From Paraspadella gotoi (Eukaryota; Chaetognatha), in NCBI GenBank assembly GCA_051294375.1, contig CM119264.1:12464263-12528262 (forward strand): a stretch of 64,000 nucleotides of DNA, read 5' to 3'. This document shows, piece after piece, positions 46,997 to 60,359 of the stretch. The position numbers were made by a program, and so were the translations under genes. Positions within the stretch are counted from its first letter, which is position 1. Each line of letters opens with the position of its first letter. Under the pieces are notes generated by a model. The model did not search any database. It was not told where the DNA came from and saw only the letters and a program-made list of their open reading frames with translations.

Positions 46997-48670
46997 ATTT
47001 TTCGCTTCTTTTTATCACTCTCCAACCCTCCACCTCAGGATCATGAATATGAAACCAAGTCAACCTTTTCATCTCAGTTTAAAGTAGATCGTTGCCCTTG
47101 TCTTTGTATTATAGTGAAGAAAGGAAAAGGTAAAAAATGAGAATAAGAGAGTCACAAAAAATGTATCTATATTTTCCATTAGACAACCTTTAGTAACAAA
47201 AATATCTTAGGCAGTGACTGTTTTATCTTTTGTTTAATGAATTTGAAGGCATCAACCCATTCCTTTTTGTCCTCTACTAATACTAAGTAGTATCAGGACA
47301 CAAGACTCCTTTACAAGAGAGGGTAAATACTTTGGTTCCAAGTCGGGCTTCGAAGAAGAATTTATATCTTTGACCAATTTCTGATTAAAACATTAATTTA
47401 TCAACTTATATCAAAATTTTTTTGTATAAACGTCTTCTCTCGTAAACTCCCCTTCTCGCGCCCGTGGCGATGACAAAAAAAAGTTTTTTACATCGTCTGA
47501 AAGTGCTGAGTTCTGGAGTTAACTGCGAGGTTAACTTTCTCGACATGCGTTTTCTTTCTCTGGAATTTATGTGTTATTATCACATTTGCTGAGAAGACCT
47601 TTTTCTTCCATAGGTTTACTTATTTTCTTTTCCTTTTTTTTTTTCCTTTCCGATTTTTTTATCTTCTAGTTTTCGTCATGTTTTTTTTCGCAAGGTGAAT
47701 AAAACAAAAGTCAATTTTTTCACTTCTGTTTCTCGACAAACATCGAGTCATAAGCAACAAATTTTGAAAAGTTTCATAAGATCGATAGAAAACTTATCTT
47801 GTTACAGTTCAAGTTTTTACTTTATTTTTATCTTTTAGACAGAGCGGAAGACAGATAGTCAGTTTTTATTTCCTCATTATTTATTAATTTTATAAATTTA
47901 TATTTCATGTTCACGATTATCGAGATTCATGGTTTCGTTTTTCTCGTCGACAACTAGCATCAGTCATCGTGAATTATCTTACACATTGAACCAACTCGAG
48001 ACGAAATTAGCCAGGATGTCCATCTATCTTTATTTCTTTTCTCTTTTCTTTTCCTTATTATTTCTTTCTTTCCCTTTTTTTCCCTGATTTCTTTCCCCTC
48101 CCTTAAATCACCTTTCTTATCGCTTGACCTCTTCAGTTTCGCTTCGTTTCATCCTCAATCAATCTCATTTCTCTGCCTCATTTTTTCCTTTTTTTTGTTC
48201 TCTCTCCATCTCGCTCCCTAACTCTCTTTCTAATTCCACCGTTTCAATCTACCTACTCTCTTCTTTTCCCTCCTTTCCTCATTCGCAAAATCCATCTCCA
48301 TCTGTTGCAACGTGATCCAGCGGCGCCGACGGAATTGCGGCCAGAAATGTAAGAGGAAACGTATGATTTGATCTCCTAATCTCGGCCGTTATGCTTTCGC
48401 TGAGGCACACTGATACTTTCCGTTTCCAACCTGATAATCATTTTTTATTAGTTCCTCTTCTCAGAATATATCCGACAGCCAAAGTCCATACCTCCGCGGC
48501 CTATTTTTGATGTATCAAAAATAAACCGTTCACCAAAGTTAACTTGGCTTCCCTTCAATTAGTAATTACTTGACTTCATATTTGATAATTAAATTTCATG
48601 TGGATTTAAATTTTCATAATCTGCTCTTACATCTGTTTTTAATAATTTTACACATCTCTACCTCAGCCTC
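46997..48670. other. Interval without a recognised gene
   Basis: T-rich and pyrimidine-rich sequence. The patch at 48310-48500 is of normal complexity and conserved at 61690-61890, but no frame survives in both copies. Confidence 0.35.
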
Positions 48671-48685
48671 TAATTCGGTTTCTAT

Positions 48686-49150
48686 CCGCCTCTCACTTCT
48701 GCCTCTCACTTCCGCCTCCACTTTGCCTCCACTTCCGCGTCTCACTTCTGCCGTCTACTTCGAATATATTGCAACTCCACTTCCCTCCCACTTCCCCTCC
48801 ACTTCCGCCTCTCACTTCTGCCTCTCACTTCCGCATCTATGCAGCCTCCACTTTTGCCTCCACTTCCGCCTCTCACTTCTGCTCTCACTTCCGCCTCCAC
48901 TTCACCTCCACTCCGCGTCTCACTTCTGCCTCTGACTTCCGCATCTATTGCACCTCCACTTCTGCCTCCACTTCCGCCTCTCACTTCTGCCCTCTCACTT
49001 TTCATTCATTTCAGCCTCCACTTCTGCCTCATTTCAGACTTCACTCTGCCTACCACTTCTGCCTCCACTTACGCTCCACATTTCAGACTTCACTTCTGCA
49101 ACCACTTCCGCCACCTACCATGCATCCACTTCCGCCTCCACTCCCGACCC
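48686..49150. repeat. CACTTCYGCCTC minisatellite, version 1
   Basis: Over 30 copies of a 12-14 bp unit, CACTTC(T/C)GCCTC with or without an added TC, plus variants such as TTTCAGACTTCA. It translates to Ser/Thr/Leu/Pro repeats in every plus frame, so the open frames here follow from the repeat. Confidence 0.9.
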
Positions 49151-49226
49151 CGCTTTTCAGATTTCTGATGTTCGTCTGCCTTGAACGCAGATAAACGATC
49201 TTTGATATAAAGAGTCCATCAAGAGA

Positions 49227-49338
49227 GGAGAGAGAGAGAGAGAGAGAAGAGAGAGAGAGCAAATTCCCTCAGTTGTCCCGGTTTTTGCTTAGCTAAGCAA
49301 TAGAGCTCAGAGAGAGAGCGCAAGAGAGAGAGAGAGGA

Positions 49339-49369
<31 letters not shown>

Positions 49370-49370
49370 G
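49227..49370. repeat. (GA)n tracts flanking a short unique segment
   Basis: GA runs at 49227-49258 and 49308-49370. The segment between contains the palindrome TTGCTTAGCTAAGCAA. The counterpart is 62632-62783. Confidence 0.85.
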
Positions 49371-49380
49371 GACGTGGTTG

Positions 49381-50332
49381 GAGAAACTGCGGACATACGT
49401 AACATCAATCAAAGCCTCGGATTTCTCAAACGACCGAAGACGCAAAAGGGAAACAGCTTTTTGGGTTTTTGGCTTTTAGATTTTTCGGGGCAAGGAAGAG
49501 TTGGCTTTTTGGTAGACACGCGAAAATAGTAGCTAATTAATTGATGTACAAATTTATATATGCAGACATAGTACTTAAAGTTACAAACGTGTGTTCATTC
49601 AAAAATGAAATTTTATTTCTTTCATTCAGTTCACTGTTTACTACTTGTGTTTTAATTTATTTTACATTTACTATCTAGGAAAAAAGTTTATCACATGTTA
49701 GTCGAGGATATCTACTGAAAAAAATCAGAATGTTTCTGATCTACATTAAATTTTTTTCAGTAGCTCCTTCCATTTTTTGTACTTCTAATTGTTTAGAAGT
49801 TACTGGCAAAAAAGATTGCTACTTCAAATGGAAAATTGCAAAAAAAAATCATTTTTAGTTTTCTTAAATTTTAGTATTTTAGTTACTTGTTTTTATTTTA
49901 AATAAATTAATTATTTTTTTTATTTTTTATTTGGCAATGCTAAAGTATTGCACCGTATTGGTAAAAAATGCTATTATAACTCTCAAAAATGAGGGTAAAA
50001 GCGCAACATCAACTTCGAGAATTAAGAGAATCAAGAATGTTCCAAATTTACTTGTTGAATTTTTTTCAGTAGCTACATTCCATTCTTCCGTTTAGAAGTT
50101 ATAGGCAAAAAAAAATATTGCTACTTCAATAAAAATGGCAAAAAAATATTTAGTTTTCTATCATTTTTAGTATTTAATTATTTTGTTTTTATTTCACTCT
50201 TATACCTCAATTTGCTGTACGAGAGCCAAAGGAGAGCATACCCAAATATTAAAATGTTTTACCCATGTTTTATATATTTTAATTAGAGAAAACAAAGTTT
50301 GTTTGTTTGATAAAACGATTTTTATTTACATT
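49381..50332. other. AT-rich interval without a recognised gene
   Basis: It holds two related stretches (about 49690-49910 and 49980-50170) sharing TTTTTTTCAGTAGCT, TTAGAAGTTA and GCAAAAAA, an old internal duplication. Confidence 0.45.
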
Positions 50333-50370
50333 GGACACGTTTCGGCTTTTGCTTTAAGCCTTCATCAGCG
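50333..50370 (-). ncRNA. Hammerhead-like motif, B type, copy 1
   Basis: Same boxes in the same order (CTGATGA, GAAA, then ACGTGTCC), but stem II is GGCTT / AAGCC with a different loop. The G-T pair of the A type becomes G-C, and the loop and flanks differ, so the boxes and stem are held while sequence around them is not. Stem I is poor here. Confidence 0.45.
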
Positions 50371-50599
50371 TTTCTCTATTTATACACAACGAAAAAAAAG
50401 GAAATAATATAATATATTTTTAATTAAATAAATAAACTTTTCACATTTCAACTGAAAGGATAATAATATAACAATATGTGATATACTTTTTTCCGAGATA
50501 GTAAGTTATTCATTCTCATTTTATCTGCTGTTTATTCTCATTCGCCGGCTTGAGGATCTCCCCGTCATATGACGACCGATCGAGACCGAACCAAAGACC

Positions 50600-50645
50600 T
50601 TCACGACCGACGGACGGACGGACCGACGGACCGATGTACCGACGA
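50600..50645. repeat. GACGGACC-type repeat
   Basis: CGACGGACGGACGGACCGAC and similar words. The same words occur in block A at 15480-15500, 15553-15570 and in reverse at 16625-16665. Confidence 0.6.
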
Positions 50646-50837
50646 CCACGGACAGCCAGACCGGATCAAAGAAAAGAGCGAAGGAAATGAGGGAAATCGA
50701 GACGAGGATTTCGACAGTTTCCCGTTTATCTTCCTTTCTTTTTTTCTTCGTCATTCAAATGTAATAATCCGCCGAAACTCTGCCAGCGTTTTCGCCTTAT
50801 TTATTTCCGGTTATCTTTCATTGTCAACAAAGTCTTC

Positions 50838-50897
<60 letters not shown>

Positions 50898-50920
50898 TCT
50901 CTTTCTCTCTCTCTCTCGCT
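50838..50920. repeat. (CT)n tract
   Basis: CT run with TTTCT breaks. About 50921-51180 to its right is a normal-complexity, G+C-richer patch without a recognised gene. Confidence 0.9.
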
Positions 50921-51317
50921 CTCGTTAATCTTTTCCGCGGCGACGCTCCATTTCTCAGAGTCACTTCCTTCGGACGTGCGCAGAGAAGTAGGCGCAAGGA
51001 AGCGAGCGGCGTCGCGGCGCCGCATTTGGAATCGAAGGCTGTGGCGCAGAGAAGTTGCGTGAAGTGGGAAGGAATCTCGACGGTAAAGAGTATGAGAGGA
51101 AGGTGATTCGTCGACTCTTCGTCACGCGGAAGAATTGACCGTGACAAAGATGTTCGGTGAAAAGACTTGGCTAATGAAGGCCATTTGAGTATAATGTCTC
51201 ACGGACACATTTTCAACCGTGCGCAAAGAATTAAGAGAAGGGAAACTAAATAAAAAGGCATAATAATATAATAATAATAATCATCATCATTATCATCATA
51301 ATCATCTCATCATTATC

Positions 51318-51326
51318 ATCAGCATT

Positions 51327-51403
<77 letters not shown>
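51318..51403. repeat. (ATC)n microsatellite
   Basis: About 26 pure ATC units after an imperfect ATT/ATC region from 51265. The poly-Asp frame on the minus strand is a by-product. Confidence 0.95.
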
Positions 51404-51404
<1 letters not shown>

Positions 51405-52136
51405 GGGACATTGCTCCCCTGTCAACTGTTGCGTAAAAAACAAACAAACAAAATAAAATTCAATTCAATTACGCCATCAGAGTCTTTGGTCATCGTTTTT
51501 TTCCGTCACCATGGCAATGAGAAACTTTCGTCGTCATCGTCTTGTTATTGCCTCCTTTTCAAGCGTGCGTAAAGCATAAGGAGCAAAGCATAAAGAAAGA
51601 AAAGACATTCATCCTCTCTTGTCACGGTGTCTTTCTTGCTCGACGTCGTTGCTCGAGACTGCAATAACCGGGGGTAACCCCCCGGTTCATGGTTCACCGC
51701 ATTCGTTGGGGCCATCAATTTCGGCATCGGAAAGTTTAATGACGTAAGCAAGTTCGATCGTTCGATCAATCAGCTCGCATGTCGCAATCCGAATTCATGC
51801 ATAATATAATTAATAGCTTGTAACTAAATGCTATAATTATCTTGATTTTATTTGATTTTAATCTCAAGGTTTCGCGAATTCACGGATCCCCCCCACCTAC
51901 CCTGCCCCCACTCGATAGCCCAGACGCGCGGACGTGAATGACGCCCGCCACGCCCTTATTGCCGTTCTCGTCCATGCCTTGTCGCTCATGGAATTGATGC
52001 GGGGATCTCGGCATTGTGCGAGCGGAATCGCCTTGGATGGCATCGGACTGTTATCACATACATTGCAACAACAATCCAGTGTCCACGATTTAAGTTCTCT
52101 GCAAAACTCTCTCGGGCCTTTCTCTCTTCTCTCTCT

Positions 52137-52189
<53 letters not shown>

Positions 52190-52706
52190 CTCTCTCTCAT
52201 TCACACACACATTAAGTCTCGTATCTCTTCGTTTCAGTGACCAGAAACCGAGTCCCAGGACTAATCTTTTCTTCCCTCTCTCACACAGAAAAAAGTCAGT
52301 AAGTGTAAATTCATGAGTTTATGTACATGTATGGAAGTAAATATAATTTTTTTTATATAAAGTTGTGTACCATGAGAAACTGTTAATATTCATAGATAAC
52401 GTACTTCCGCGTAAAAATGCGATCACGGTATAACTAAGGAATATTAGTAATACTTAGTTGAGTGATAAGATACATTAAACACTGGTTGTGCAATGTGCAC
52501 AGTTCCTGTAATAATTTTAACAATAATTGATCAAGTCATAATATGCTTGTTTTGCATATGTTTATAGTTGAGTTGTCACGTGATATCCAGAATACGCGCA
52601 CAAAAAATCAAGCGGCGCACTACTTTCAACGTGCCGTTTCTAGTTAAAAATAGATCTACATTTGCTTTTTTAAAGTTCTAGAAAGAAAAAGTTGACCTGA
52701 AGTAGG

Positions 52707-52801
<95 letters not shown>

Positions 52802-53354
52802 CAAATCCAATCTCTCTCCCGATACAAAGGGATCAAGATACCATGACCAACCGCAAAGAGCATCGGGCTTCAGGGACTAATCCCGTTTTGCCTTTAAAAA
52901 CAAACGGAGAAAGCCGAAGAAAGAAGAAAGCTGAAAAAAAGCAAAAGAAAGCAAAAGGCGAAAAGGCGAAACGAATTGTGAATTTTCTTTTTTTCACGGT
53001 TCTTAAGGACGCTCAGCTTTTGAAATAACTGTAGGATGATTGAATGTAAAGAGCTCTTGCTGCTCTCAGCTCAGTTTCTTCACTTTAGGTAAGCCAAGGT
53101 TATTTTTTAAATAGTTTAAAAAGTGTGTAATCTTTGTTAACGAACGACGCTAAGCTACTGACAATTTAAAAAAAGAAATCCTTTTGAAATATTCGAGTTG
53201 ATTTCCGCATCTAAAATTGCGAAATACTTTAAACCGTCTCGGCTCACGTCACAAAACAAAACGAAAAAAACTCGCTGATCTCTCATTAATGGATTGTGCC
53301 GTAATTTTTCAGGCTTGCTCTGCCTAATCATTTTTTTTTATCTCTAATCTTGAG

Positions 53355-53355
<1 letters not shown>
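51404..53355. other. Interval without a recognised gene
   Basis: Contains (CT)n at 52120-52198 and (GA)n at 52711-52799. Between them is ordinary AT-rich sequence. Near 51930-52100 a plus frame of normal composition (MNDARHALIAVLVHALSLME and on) runs into the CT tract, unrecognised. Confidence 0.35.

Positions 53356-53422
<67 letters not shown>
53356..53422. repeat. (GA)n microsatellite
   Basis: About 33 GA units. Confidence 0.9.
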
Positions 53423-53432
<10 letters not shown>

Positions 53433-53634
53433 AAACGTGCCTCTTTTCATTGTCTTCTGCCAGTTCATCACAACATTACAAGCTGAAAATTCTTTCTCCC
53501 TTTTTTTTTCGCCCTTACTTTTTTTTTCTCTCACGACGAAGAAATTCCTCCTTATCTTCTTGGCGGGCAGCGAATCGAGGCGAGGGAAAGATATCGCCAG
53601 CTCTCTCTCTCGATCTCTCTCTCTCTCTCTCTCT

Positions 53635-53805
53635 GAGTCATATACTCAGCTCTCCGGATGCAGCCGTCCACCGGAGCAGCGGCGCGCGGCTGCCACCGAC
53701 TCACTTCTCCTTCCGGACTTCTTCGCTCGATCAGGGAGATTTGCTCTCTCTCAATGGTGAGTCGGGCTTCTTCCGGTCGAAGTCCGAGCGGATCGGGCCC
53801 GGATT

Positions 53806-53820
<15 letters not shown>
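53635..53820 (+). repeat. Inverted repeat, left arm
   Basis: The reverse complement of 55772-55965, from GAGTCATATACTCAGCTCTC to the CCCGGATTTCTCTCTC edge, with about ten small differences. The arm is GC-rich and bordered by CT repeats. Confidence 0.8.
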
Positions 53821-53874
<54 letters not shown>

Positions 53875-53875
53875 C
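53821..53875. repeat. (CT)n tract
   Basis: CT run beside the left arm. The right arm has the matching GA run at 55735-55771. Confidence 0.9.
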
Positions 53876-53929
53876 ACCAAACAACGTCGACAAGTCAAGT
53901 CTCACCATTTTTTGAGGAAACAGATTTAA

Positions 53930-55440
53930 GCGCTTCATTAGGCGTAGAGAACTAATTAGTCATTACTCATAGATAAGGCAAAACAAACTGGCCTTGCTGT
54001 GTAAATCACTTACATCAATGGATTTTATGTAAAATGGTGAATGACCTTTCCTTTAAAAAATTTACATTTGGCTTTTAGTCAGTTTGTTGCTTCAATAAGC
54101 CAAATACAATTAAAAACAGTTTTTAAAAAAGAAATTTTTGATTGAAGCGTTTGGACAATTCTGAAAGTTTATAGTTAAATTCCTAAGTTTCTGGGAACAA
54201 CTTTAGCGCGTTTGATCTAAACCAAGAAAGATGTTTGTCAAATCCTGGCGACTTAAGGGCCAAGTGAACAGGGGGGTAAAAAGCTGAAAACATAACGTTT
54301 GACCCTTTAACTTAAGCTGGTTCGGATCATATAATTTTTTCCTTTTATAATCATTTGGGAAAGTAGTAAAAAATTCGATAAAATCAGCGAGCTTAATTTT
54401 CTTAAAAAAATTGGTAAGAACAAAATCTTTTTCAAGTTTAAAATTTTTTTTTCCAAAAAAGGGTAAGATCTAATTTTAAAAAGATTTCAGCTTTTTTCAC
54501 AAAAATTTATAAGAAAAAAAACTAGGAATGATCAAATTTAGGTATCGGACGATTTTATTTAAACTTTCTTTTCAAATGATTCTGTTAATTGGATGAAAAT
54601 AAAACTCTTTGAAGTAATATAAATATAAAAAGAAGAGAAAGATTCTGTACTTTGCTAAATTTTAATTGTTATAATTAGGAATCAATATAGTTTAATTATA
54701 ACATTTAAGGGATGAATATGAATATTAATTATAAATAATAATTAACTAATAATTACTTTTTTCCAATATTGCTAAAATATTATAAACAGAATTGATAAAA
54801 ATTTAGCTCTAAGACAAAGTGGGGCTGGACTACGGATTATTGAAATCATCTGCTGCATTTTCTAATCAAGAATCAATATCATTTTTTGCTACTTTTAATG
54901 AGTAGAGTGGTAGGAAAAAGGTAAGGAAGAAAGGAAAGGATGACACAGAAAAATATGAGGGTAGAAACGTTGGAGAAAGGGAGAAAAGTCAGATGAGAAA
55001 GAGAGAAAAAGAGAGAGTTCGAAAAAAAAGTCGAGCAAAGAAAGAAAATAAGAAAAGGAGTGAAAAACAAAAGAAAAAAAAATTTATAATATAGCCTGCC
55101 ATTTTTTTGCCAAAGCAGTAGTATATCTAAAATACGCACAGATCTTACGAGCAATTTGATCTCTAAAAGTTGCTCTTGCCATGAAAAATATTTTTAGTTT
55201 CATCTTAATTAAGGCGGATACCGTAATAAGAATGATTGTCATAAAAGAAACATGTCTTACCGTATTTTTTTGAAAACATAAGAATTCAACCAGTGAGATC
55301 TATGTTATGAGGAGAAGATAAGATATATATAAATAAAGAGTGTTTTCATATTTATCAGAGGGGAAAAAAAATAATAGTTATTTAAGTTCCAATTTCATTG
55401 TTGAAAATACCCGTATAAAAAATCATGCCTATCTCAAATA
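53930..55440. other. AT-rich spacer between the inverted arms
   Basis: About 1.9 kb between the arms is not self-complementary. No gene is recognised; frames are short or Phe/Ser-rich. Confidence 0.45.
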
Positions 55441-55731
55441 CAATTTCTTGAAAGGAAAAAGACTCCCGGATCCGCGCGAAACCATGATCGATCGCTCGGA
55501 GGCAGAGAGAAAAGACCGGCGGTGACGAGGGTAAGAGATGAGAGAAGAGAGTAGTTGCCACTGAGGGCTCCGATCGGATCGACTCTCCGTCGCGCGGATC
55601 GGGAGACAGGAGAAGGAAGAGGAAGAGGAGTAAGAAGAGCGAGCGAAGTAAGTCGAAGGCGGGGAGAAGCCGATCGGCCGCAGCGGCGGCTGCTCCGAGG
55701 CTGCGCTGATACGAGCTTCTGAGATAAAGCC

Positions 55732-55767
<36 letters not shown>

Positions 55768-55771
55768 AAAA

Positions 55772-55965
55772 GGAGAGAGAGAGAGAAATCCGGGCCCGAT
55801 CCGCTCGGACTTCGATCGGAAGAAGCCCGACTCACCATTGAGAGAGAAAAATCTCCCTGATCCGAGCGGAAGAAGTCCGGAAGGAGAAGTGAGTCGGTCG
55901 GCAGCCGCGCGCCGGGGGGCTGCTCCGGTGGACGGCTGCATCCGGGAGAGCTGAGTATATGACTC
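55772..55965 (-). repeat. Inverted repeat, right arm
   Basis: Mate of 53635-53820. It is followed by a CT tract that runs into a 25-N gap. Confidence 0.8.
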
Positions 55966-56005
<40 letters not shown>

Positions 56006-56030
56006 NNNNNNNNNNNNNNNNNNNNNNNNN
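56006..56030. other. 25-N gap between redundant contigs
   Basis: The sequence to the right restarts at the equivalent of 42756. Confidence 0.9.
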
Positions 56031-56717
56031 CCCCTAACTGTAGTCGAAGGAAACTCGTTAGAGACGGTAATTCACGGCAGAGATTCGCGTACATATCTTT
56101 CTCACGGTTAAGCGGCGTCCCCGTCGTCGTAGTCATCGTCGTCGTTAAATTTCGTCTCAGTCATCGTCGTCGTCATCGTCACGTTCGTCGTCTCAGTTTT
56201 CGTCGTCGCTCTCGTCCGTTTTAACAATTTGCATTTAAATTATAATTTCACGAATTTTAAGTTACATCCTCAGAATAAGAGAAATGAGTCTTAAAAATCC
56301 ATTTTAAATAGATGACGAAATTGAGCTGCGGATATTTTTTTTAGCAAAAGTGGCATGGGAATGTTTGGGTGGCAACAAAGACGGTCAACTTAAATTAAAG
56401 CGAAACTACTAATCACTTCGGACTTGCAGCATAACGACCAAAGTTGCAGCAAATCTCCTTATTTCTTTCGATTTGTCTGCCAAACGAGGAGAGACTTCGA
56501 AGATGCGGCGAACTTTGACCTCAAGGGGGAGGGAGAGAAGAGAGAGAGAGAGAGAGAGAGAAGGAGAGAGAGAGAGAGAGAAGGAAGGAGACGCTAATTA
56601 TGAAGAAATAATCGTAATCTTAATCTTAAGTCATAATGCCAGCCGGGCGGAACGAGAGAGAAGTTTGCTTCGGCGTCGTTGGCGAGAATGGTCGACAACG
56701 GATGTAAACATCGACTC

Positions 56718-56770
<53 letters not shown>

Positions 56771-57861
56771 CTCTCCTCCCCCTCTGACGGGGCCAACGAC
56801 AAGGAAGTAGGGAACCAGAACGACGACAACAACGACAACCACCACCTTATTTACAGATTGTCTGCCTCCGGCGACAAAACCTAAATTGTTTGCGTCTCCC
56901 GCTTTGCCAATCGTTTATTTTCCTTCTCGTCAGAAGGGACAACAATGGAAGAGGCGAGGTGAGTCCAGGGTGAGGTGAGGTGGAGGTGTGGGTGGGGCTG
57001 GGTGGCGCTTGGGTGAGATTGGACGAAGGACACGAGGAAAAGGTCAGAGAGGAAAGAGAGGAAGAAAAGGAAGAAAAGAGAGGAAGGTAAAAGAAAGTTA
57101 AGGGAGGAAAAATGGAATCGGGAACCCAAGAGTCTGAACGACGACGGGAGATGATGCAAGGATCGAGCGATTTATTACAGTGCAACTGCTTAAAAATGTG
57201 TAAAATGAATAACTTTCAAGATAAGTAAAAAGAGGCTTATTATGCTAATTGTGATATTGTACAATTTACATAAGGTGAAATTTACATAAGGTAGCAAAAA
57301 AGTGGGAGAGTATCACACAAAATGTGGAGAAAAAAATCCTCAAAAATAACAAAAGAATTTAAAAAAATCATAAGAGAAAAAGAAAAAGAATTATAAAAGA
57401 ATGAAAAAGAAAAAAAAAAGAAAGTTGCGCGAAAGTTCTCGTTGCGCGCAAAAGCGAAAAAGGTCATTCGCTAATCGCATCGATTTGCCGACCGATCGCG
57501 GTCCAATCAAAAGAATGATAAAGAATGAAAAGAAAACTAATGCAAAGAGCGAATGAAAAGAATAAATTATGTATAGAATAAAATACGCGCTTGAATTAAA
57601 GATACTTTGCATTTAGCGTCACTCGAAAACAAAACTCATGACTTGATTTCGGACAATTGAAAGATAAATAAAAGCAAAGACAAAAAAGAGTTATGTAGTT
57701 TGTTTTTTCTTCTAAATTTTCAAGAGTTAAAAAGAGTTTGTTTGTTACAAACTTTAAATTACTTGAAACTAACGAGTTCTCGTCGCTCCGAACGACTGAA
57801 ACGGGGAATCGTGAGGGTTGGGCGAGTCTAGAGTCGGGAGTGGGTGTGGCTGTCGCTGGGC

Positions 57862-58086
57862 NNNNNNNNNNNNNNNNNNNNNNNNNNNNNNNNNNNNNNN
57901 NNNNNNNNNNNNNNNNNNNNNNNNNNNNNNNNNNNNNNNNNNNNNNNNNNNNNNNNNNNNNNNNNNNNNNNNNNNNNNNNNNNNNNNNNNNNNNNNNNNN
58001 NNNNNNNNNNNNNNNNNNNNNNNNNNNNNNNNNNNNNNNNNNNNNNNNNNNNNNNNNNNNNNNNNNNNNNNNNNNNNNNNNNNNNN
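57862..58086. other. 225-N gap
   Basis: From the other version it should hold about 44587-44787, including the G-rich tract. Confidence 0.85.
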
Positions 58087-59336
58087 TGAATTGGAAATGA
58101 TATGATCAACTGCGTCTTTATTTCCGATTATGAATAGCATCTCACTTCACGGTTCTCTCCATTATCTTTTCTCCCCTCCCGCCTACTTCCCTATGAAATC
58201 TGTAAAACCAATAAAAAAGTATATACTGGACTGGTCGTTGGATAGGGACACTATTATTTTACCTTTTTCTTTCCTTTTTTCCCTTTTCCACCCCTTTTCC
58301 CCAAACCTCATCAGTTTCGAACTTTCTTTAATCTATTTTTTTTTATCTTCTCTTTCCCATCCCCCTCTAGAAGCATCAGCCGTCAGCCCCTGGGCGCGAA
58401 ATCATTAACAGAGACTTAATGGTTATGATCCATGCCGTCTGGCCAACGACCGTTGCAATCGCCACCACCATCTGTAGTCATTCGCACCATTTGCAATTAC
58501 CCCCCTCTGTAGGCTTTTCCGTTCACTTAAGCCTTCGGATTTCAAAATGAAATCCTAGATAATTTCTGTACACTTTGATTCGACATTTTTATTTCATTCA
58601 GCTTAATTAATTTCGAACATCATCCGAAGATATCCGAAGAAGCTGCGAGCAAACGCTGATATCCAATCAAAGGAATTTCATATTTAGAGAACCATTATAA
58701 ATGTTAAATGATGGGAAGGACCTTATCAAAAAAAAACTTAGATTGCAAACGATTGACGAAGAAATTCATTGAATCTACAAATGAAAAAGAACCGCTCAAG
58801 AAAGATGAATTAAAATTAACTAACAAATCATTAAATAAACAATATTTTTATTTTTACACCCCATCTTCTATCGAGGGCTCCGGAGATATAAATCACGAAT
58901 ATTTCGCTGAATGCTGCTTTAAAAATCGTAATGTTTTTCTATTCTCAAAGTTAATAGTTAATTACCGCTTTTAACGGGCGTTATCTCGAGGGGTTGTGTG
59001 GAAGGATGTCCGTAGGAAAAATGACTTCGAGTGGATGGGAACAATCATCGATGCTGAGTTGGAGAAAGAATGTGTGAGAAAGTAGAAAGTTGAAAGGCCA
59101 ATGGGTATATTTTGTGATTATTGAAAGCTGTTTAAACCCAGTTAATCTGAACAGATTGAAAAAAAAAAAACAACGACGTATTATCTTGAAAGAAAAACGG
59201 AAAAGGTAAAGAATTTTTGACTACGAAGTGGTGAATTTAGGAAAAGGAATTTGAGGAAGGGAAAATGTTGGATAAACCTGAAGAGAAGTTTATTACGAGA
59301 AGATAGAAAGGAAAACGGGACTAGACAGAGTCGGGG

Positions 59337-59597
59337 NNNNNNNNNNNNNNNNNNNNNNNNNNNNNNNNNNNNNNNNNNNNNNNNNNNNNNNNNNNNNNNN
59401 NNNNNNNNNNNNNNNNNNNNNNNNNNNNNNNNNNNNNNNNNNNNNNNNNNNNNNNNNNNNNNNNNNNNNNNNNNNNNNNNNNNNNNNNNNNNNNNNNNNN
59501 NNNNNNNNNNNNNNNNNNNNNNNNNNNNNNNNNNNNNNNNNNNNNNNNNNNNNNNNNNNNNNNNNNNNNNNNNNNNNNNNNNNNNNNNNNNNNNNNN
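59337..59597. other. 261-N gap
   Basis: From the other version it should hold about 46005-46220, including an A-run and a GA tract. Confidence 0.85.
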
Positions 59598-60115
59598 AGA
59601 GAGAGAGAGAGAGAGAGAGCTTTGAGGATTTTTGGCGCCACGTGGACTAGATCGAGAGATTTTCGGTTATGCAAATTTCAATCCGTTTTCTCTCGGGAAA
59701 AATTTTAAAAGAGAGAAAGAAAGAAAAGGTTTAAGGTGAAATTCCCAGGTGAATGAAATTACCGGGTGAATTCGATAAAAGTTCGATAAACATTCAGTTA
59801 AGAAATGGAGTGCCTTTTGAGTGTTCGTTAGTGTTAAGTTGAACTCGAATGGCATATTAGATTATTATCAAGATATAGTTATTCTATAGTTATGATGAAA
59901 CATTGATATTTAAATAATTATTTTAAATCTCGTAGTGTCGTAATCTCGTAATTCGTTCTAAATCATAAATGAGAGGAAATTTATTTTAGTCGGAAAACTG
60001 CGAAAGTTTTGACGTAAAAATGAAATTTCTCATTGGCTAAATGCAAAATTTAAAAACGAGAAAGTCGGATTTGCTTGAAGCCTTCCGCTGCACTTACTGA
60101 GATTTCAACCATGGA

Positions 60116-60117
60116 TT

Positions 60118-60200
<83 letters not shown>

Positions 60201-60309
60201 ACAATCCCTCAGCCCACGCTTTCTGAGGTTGAGCAACGAAACCAGATCTCATACATCAAGCCAGAAAGAGAGAAAGAGAGAGAGAGAGAGGATTAACAGG
60301 TAAGATGAA

Positions 60310-60358
<49 letters not shown>
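60116..60358. repeat. Two (CT)n tracts (60116-60198 and 60313-60358)
   Basis: Counterparts of 46737-46996, with different lengths. Confidence 0.9.

Positions 60359-60359
<1 letters not shown>

Larger units (their letters stand above)
42756..50594. repeat. Block C, version 1
   Basis: Colinear with 56031-64000 over ~7.9 kb, with the usual small indels. Contents: CGTC-rich patch, GA and CT tracts, A-rich stretch, candidate exon at 45063, long GA/CT tracts, CACTTCYGCCTC minisatellite, B-type hammerhead-like motif. Confidence 0.85.

Noticed and set aside
48310-48510. Kinase-like scraps (LLQRDP on plus; VWTLAVGYIL on minus)
   Set aside because: The two scraps are on opposite strands, very short, and broken in the copy at 61690-61890. 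Probably chance.
51318-51403. Poly-Asp protein on the minus strand
   Set aside because: It is a pure ATC microsatellite with no flanking coding sequence.
58708-58974. Frame of 88 codons (MMGRTLSKKNLDCKRLTKKF and on)
   Set aside because: The copy at 45395 is broken by several indels, and composition is that of AT-rich non-coding DNA.
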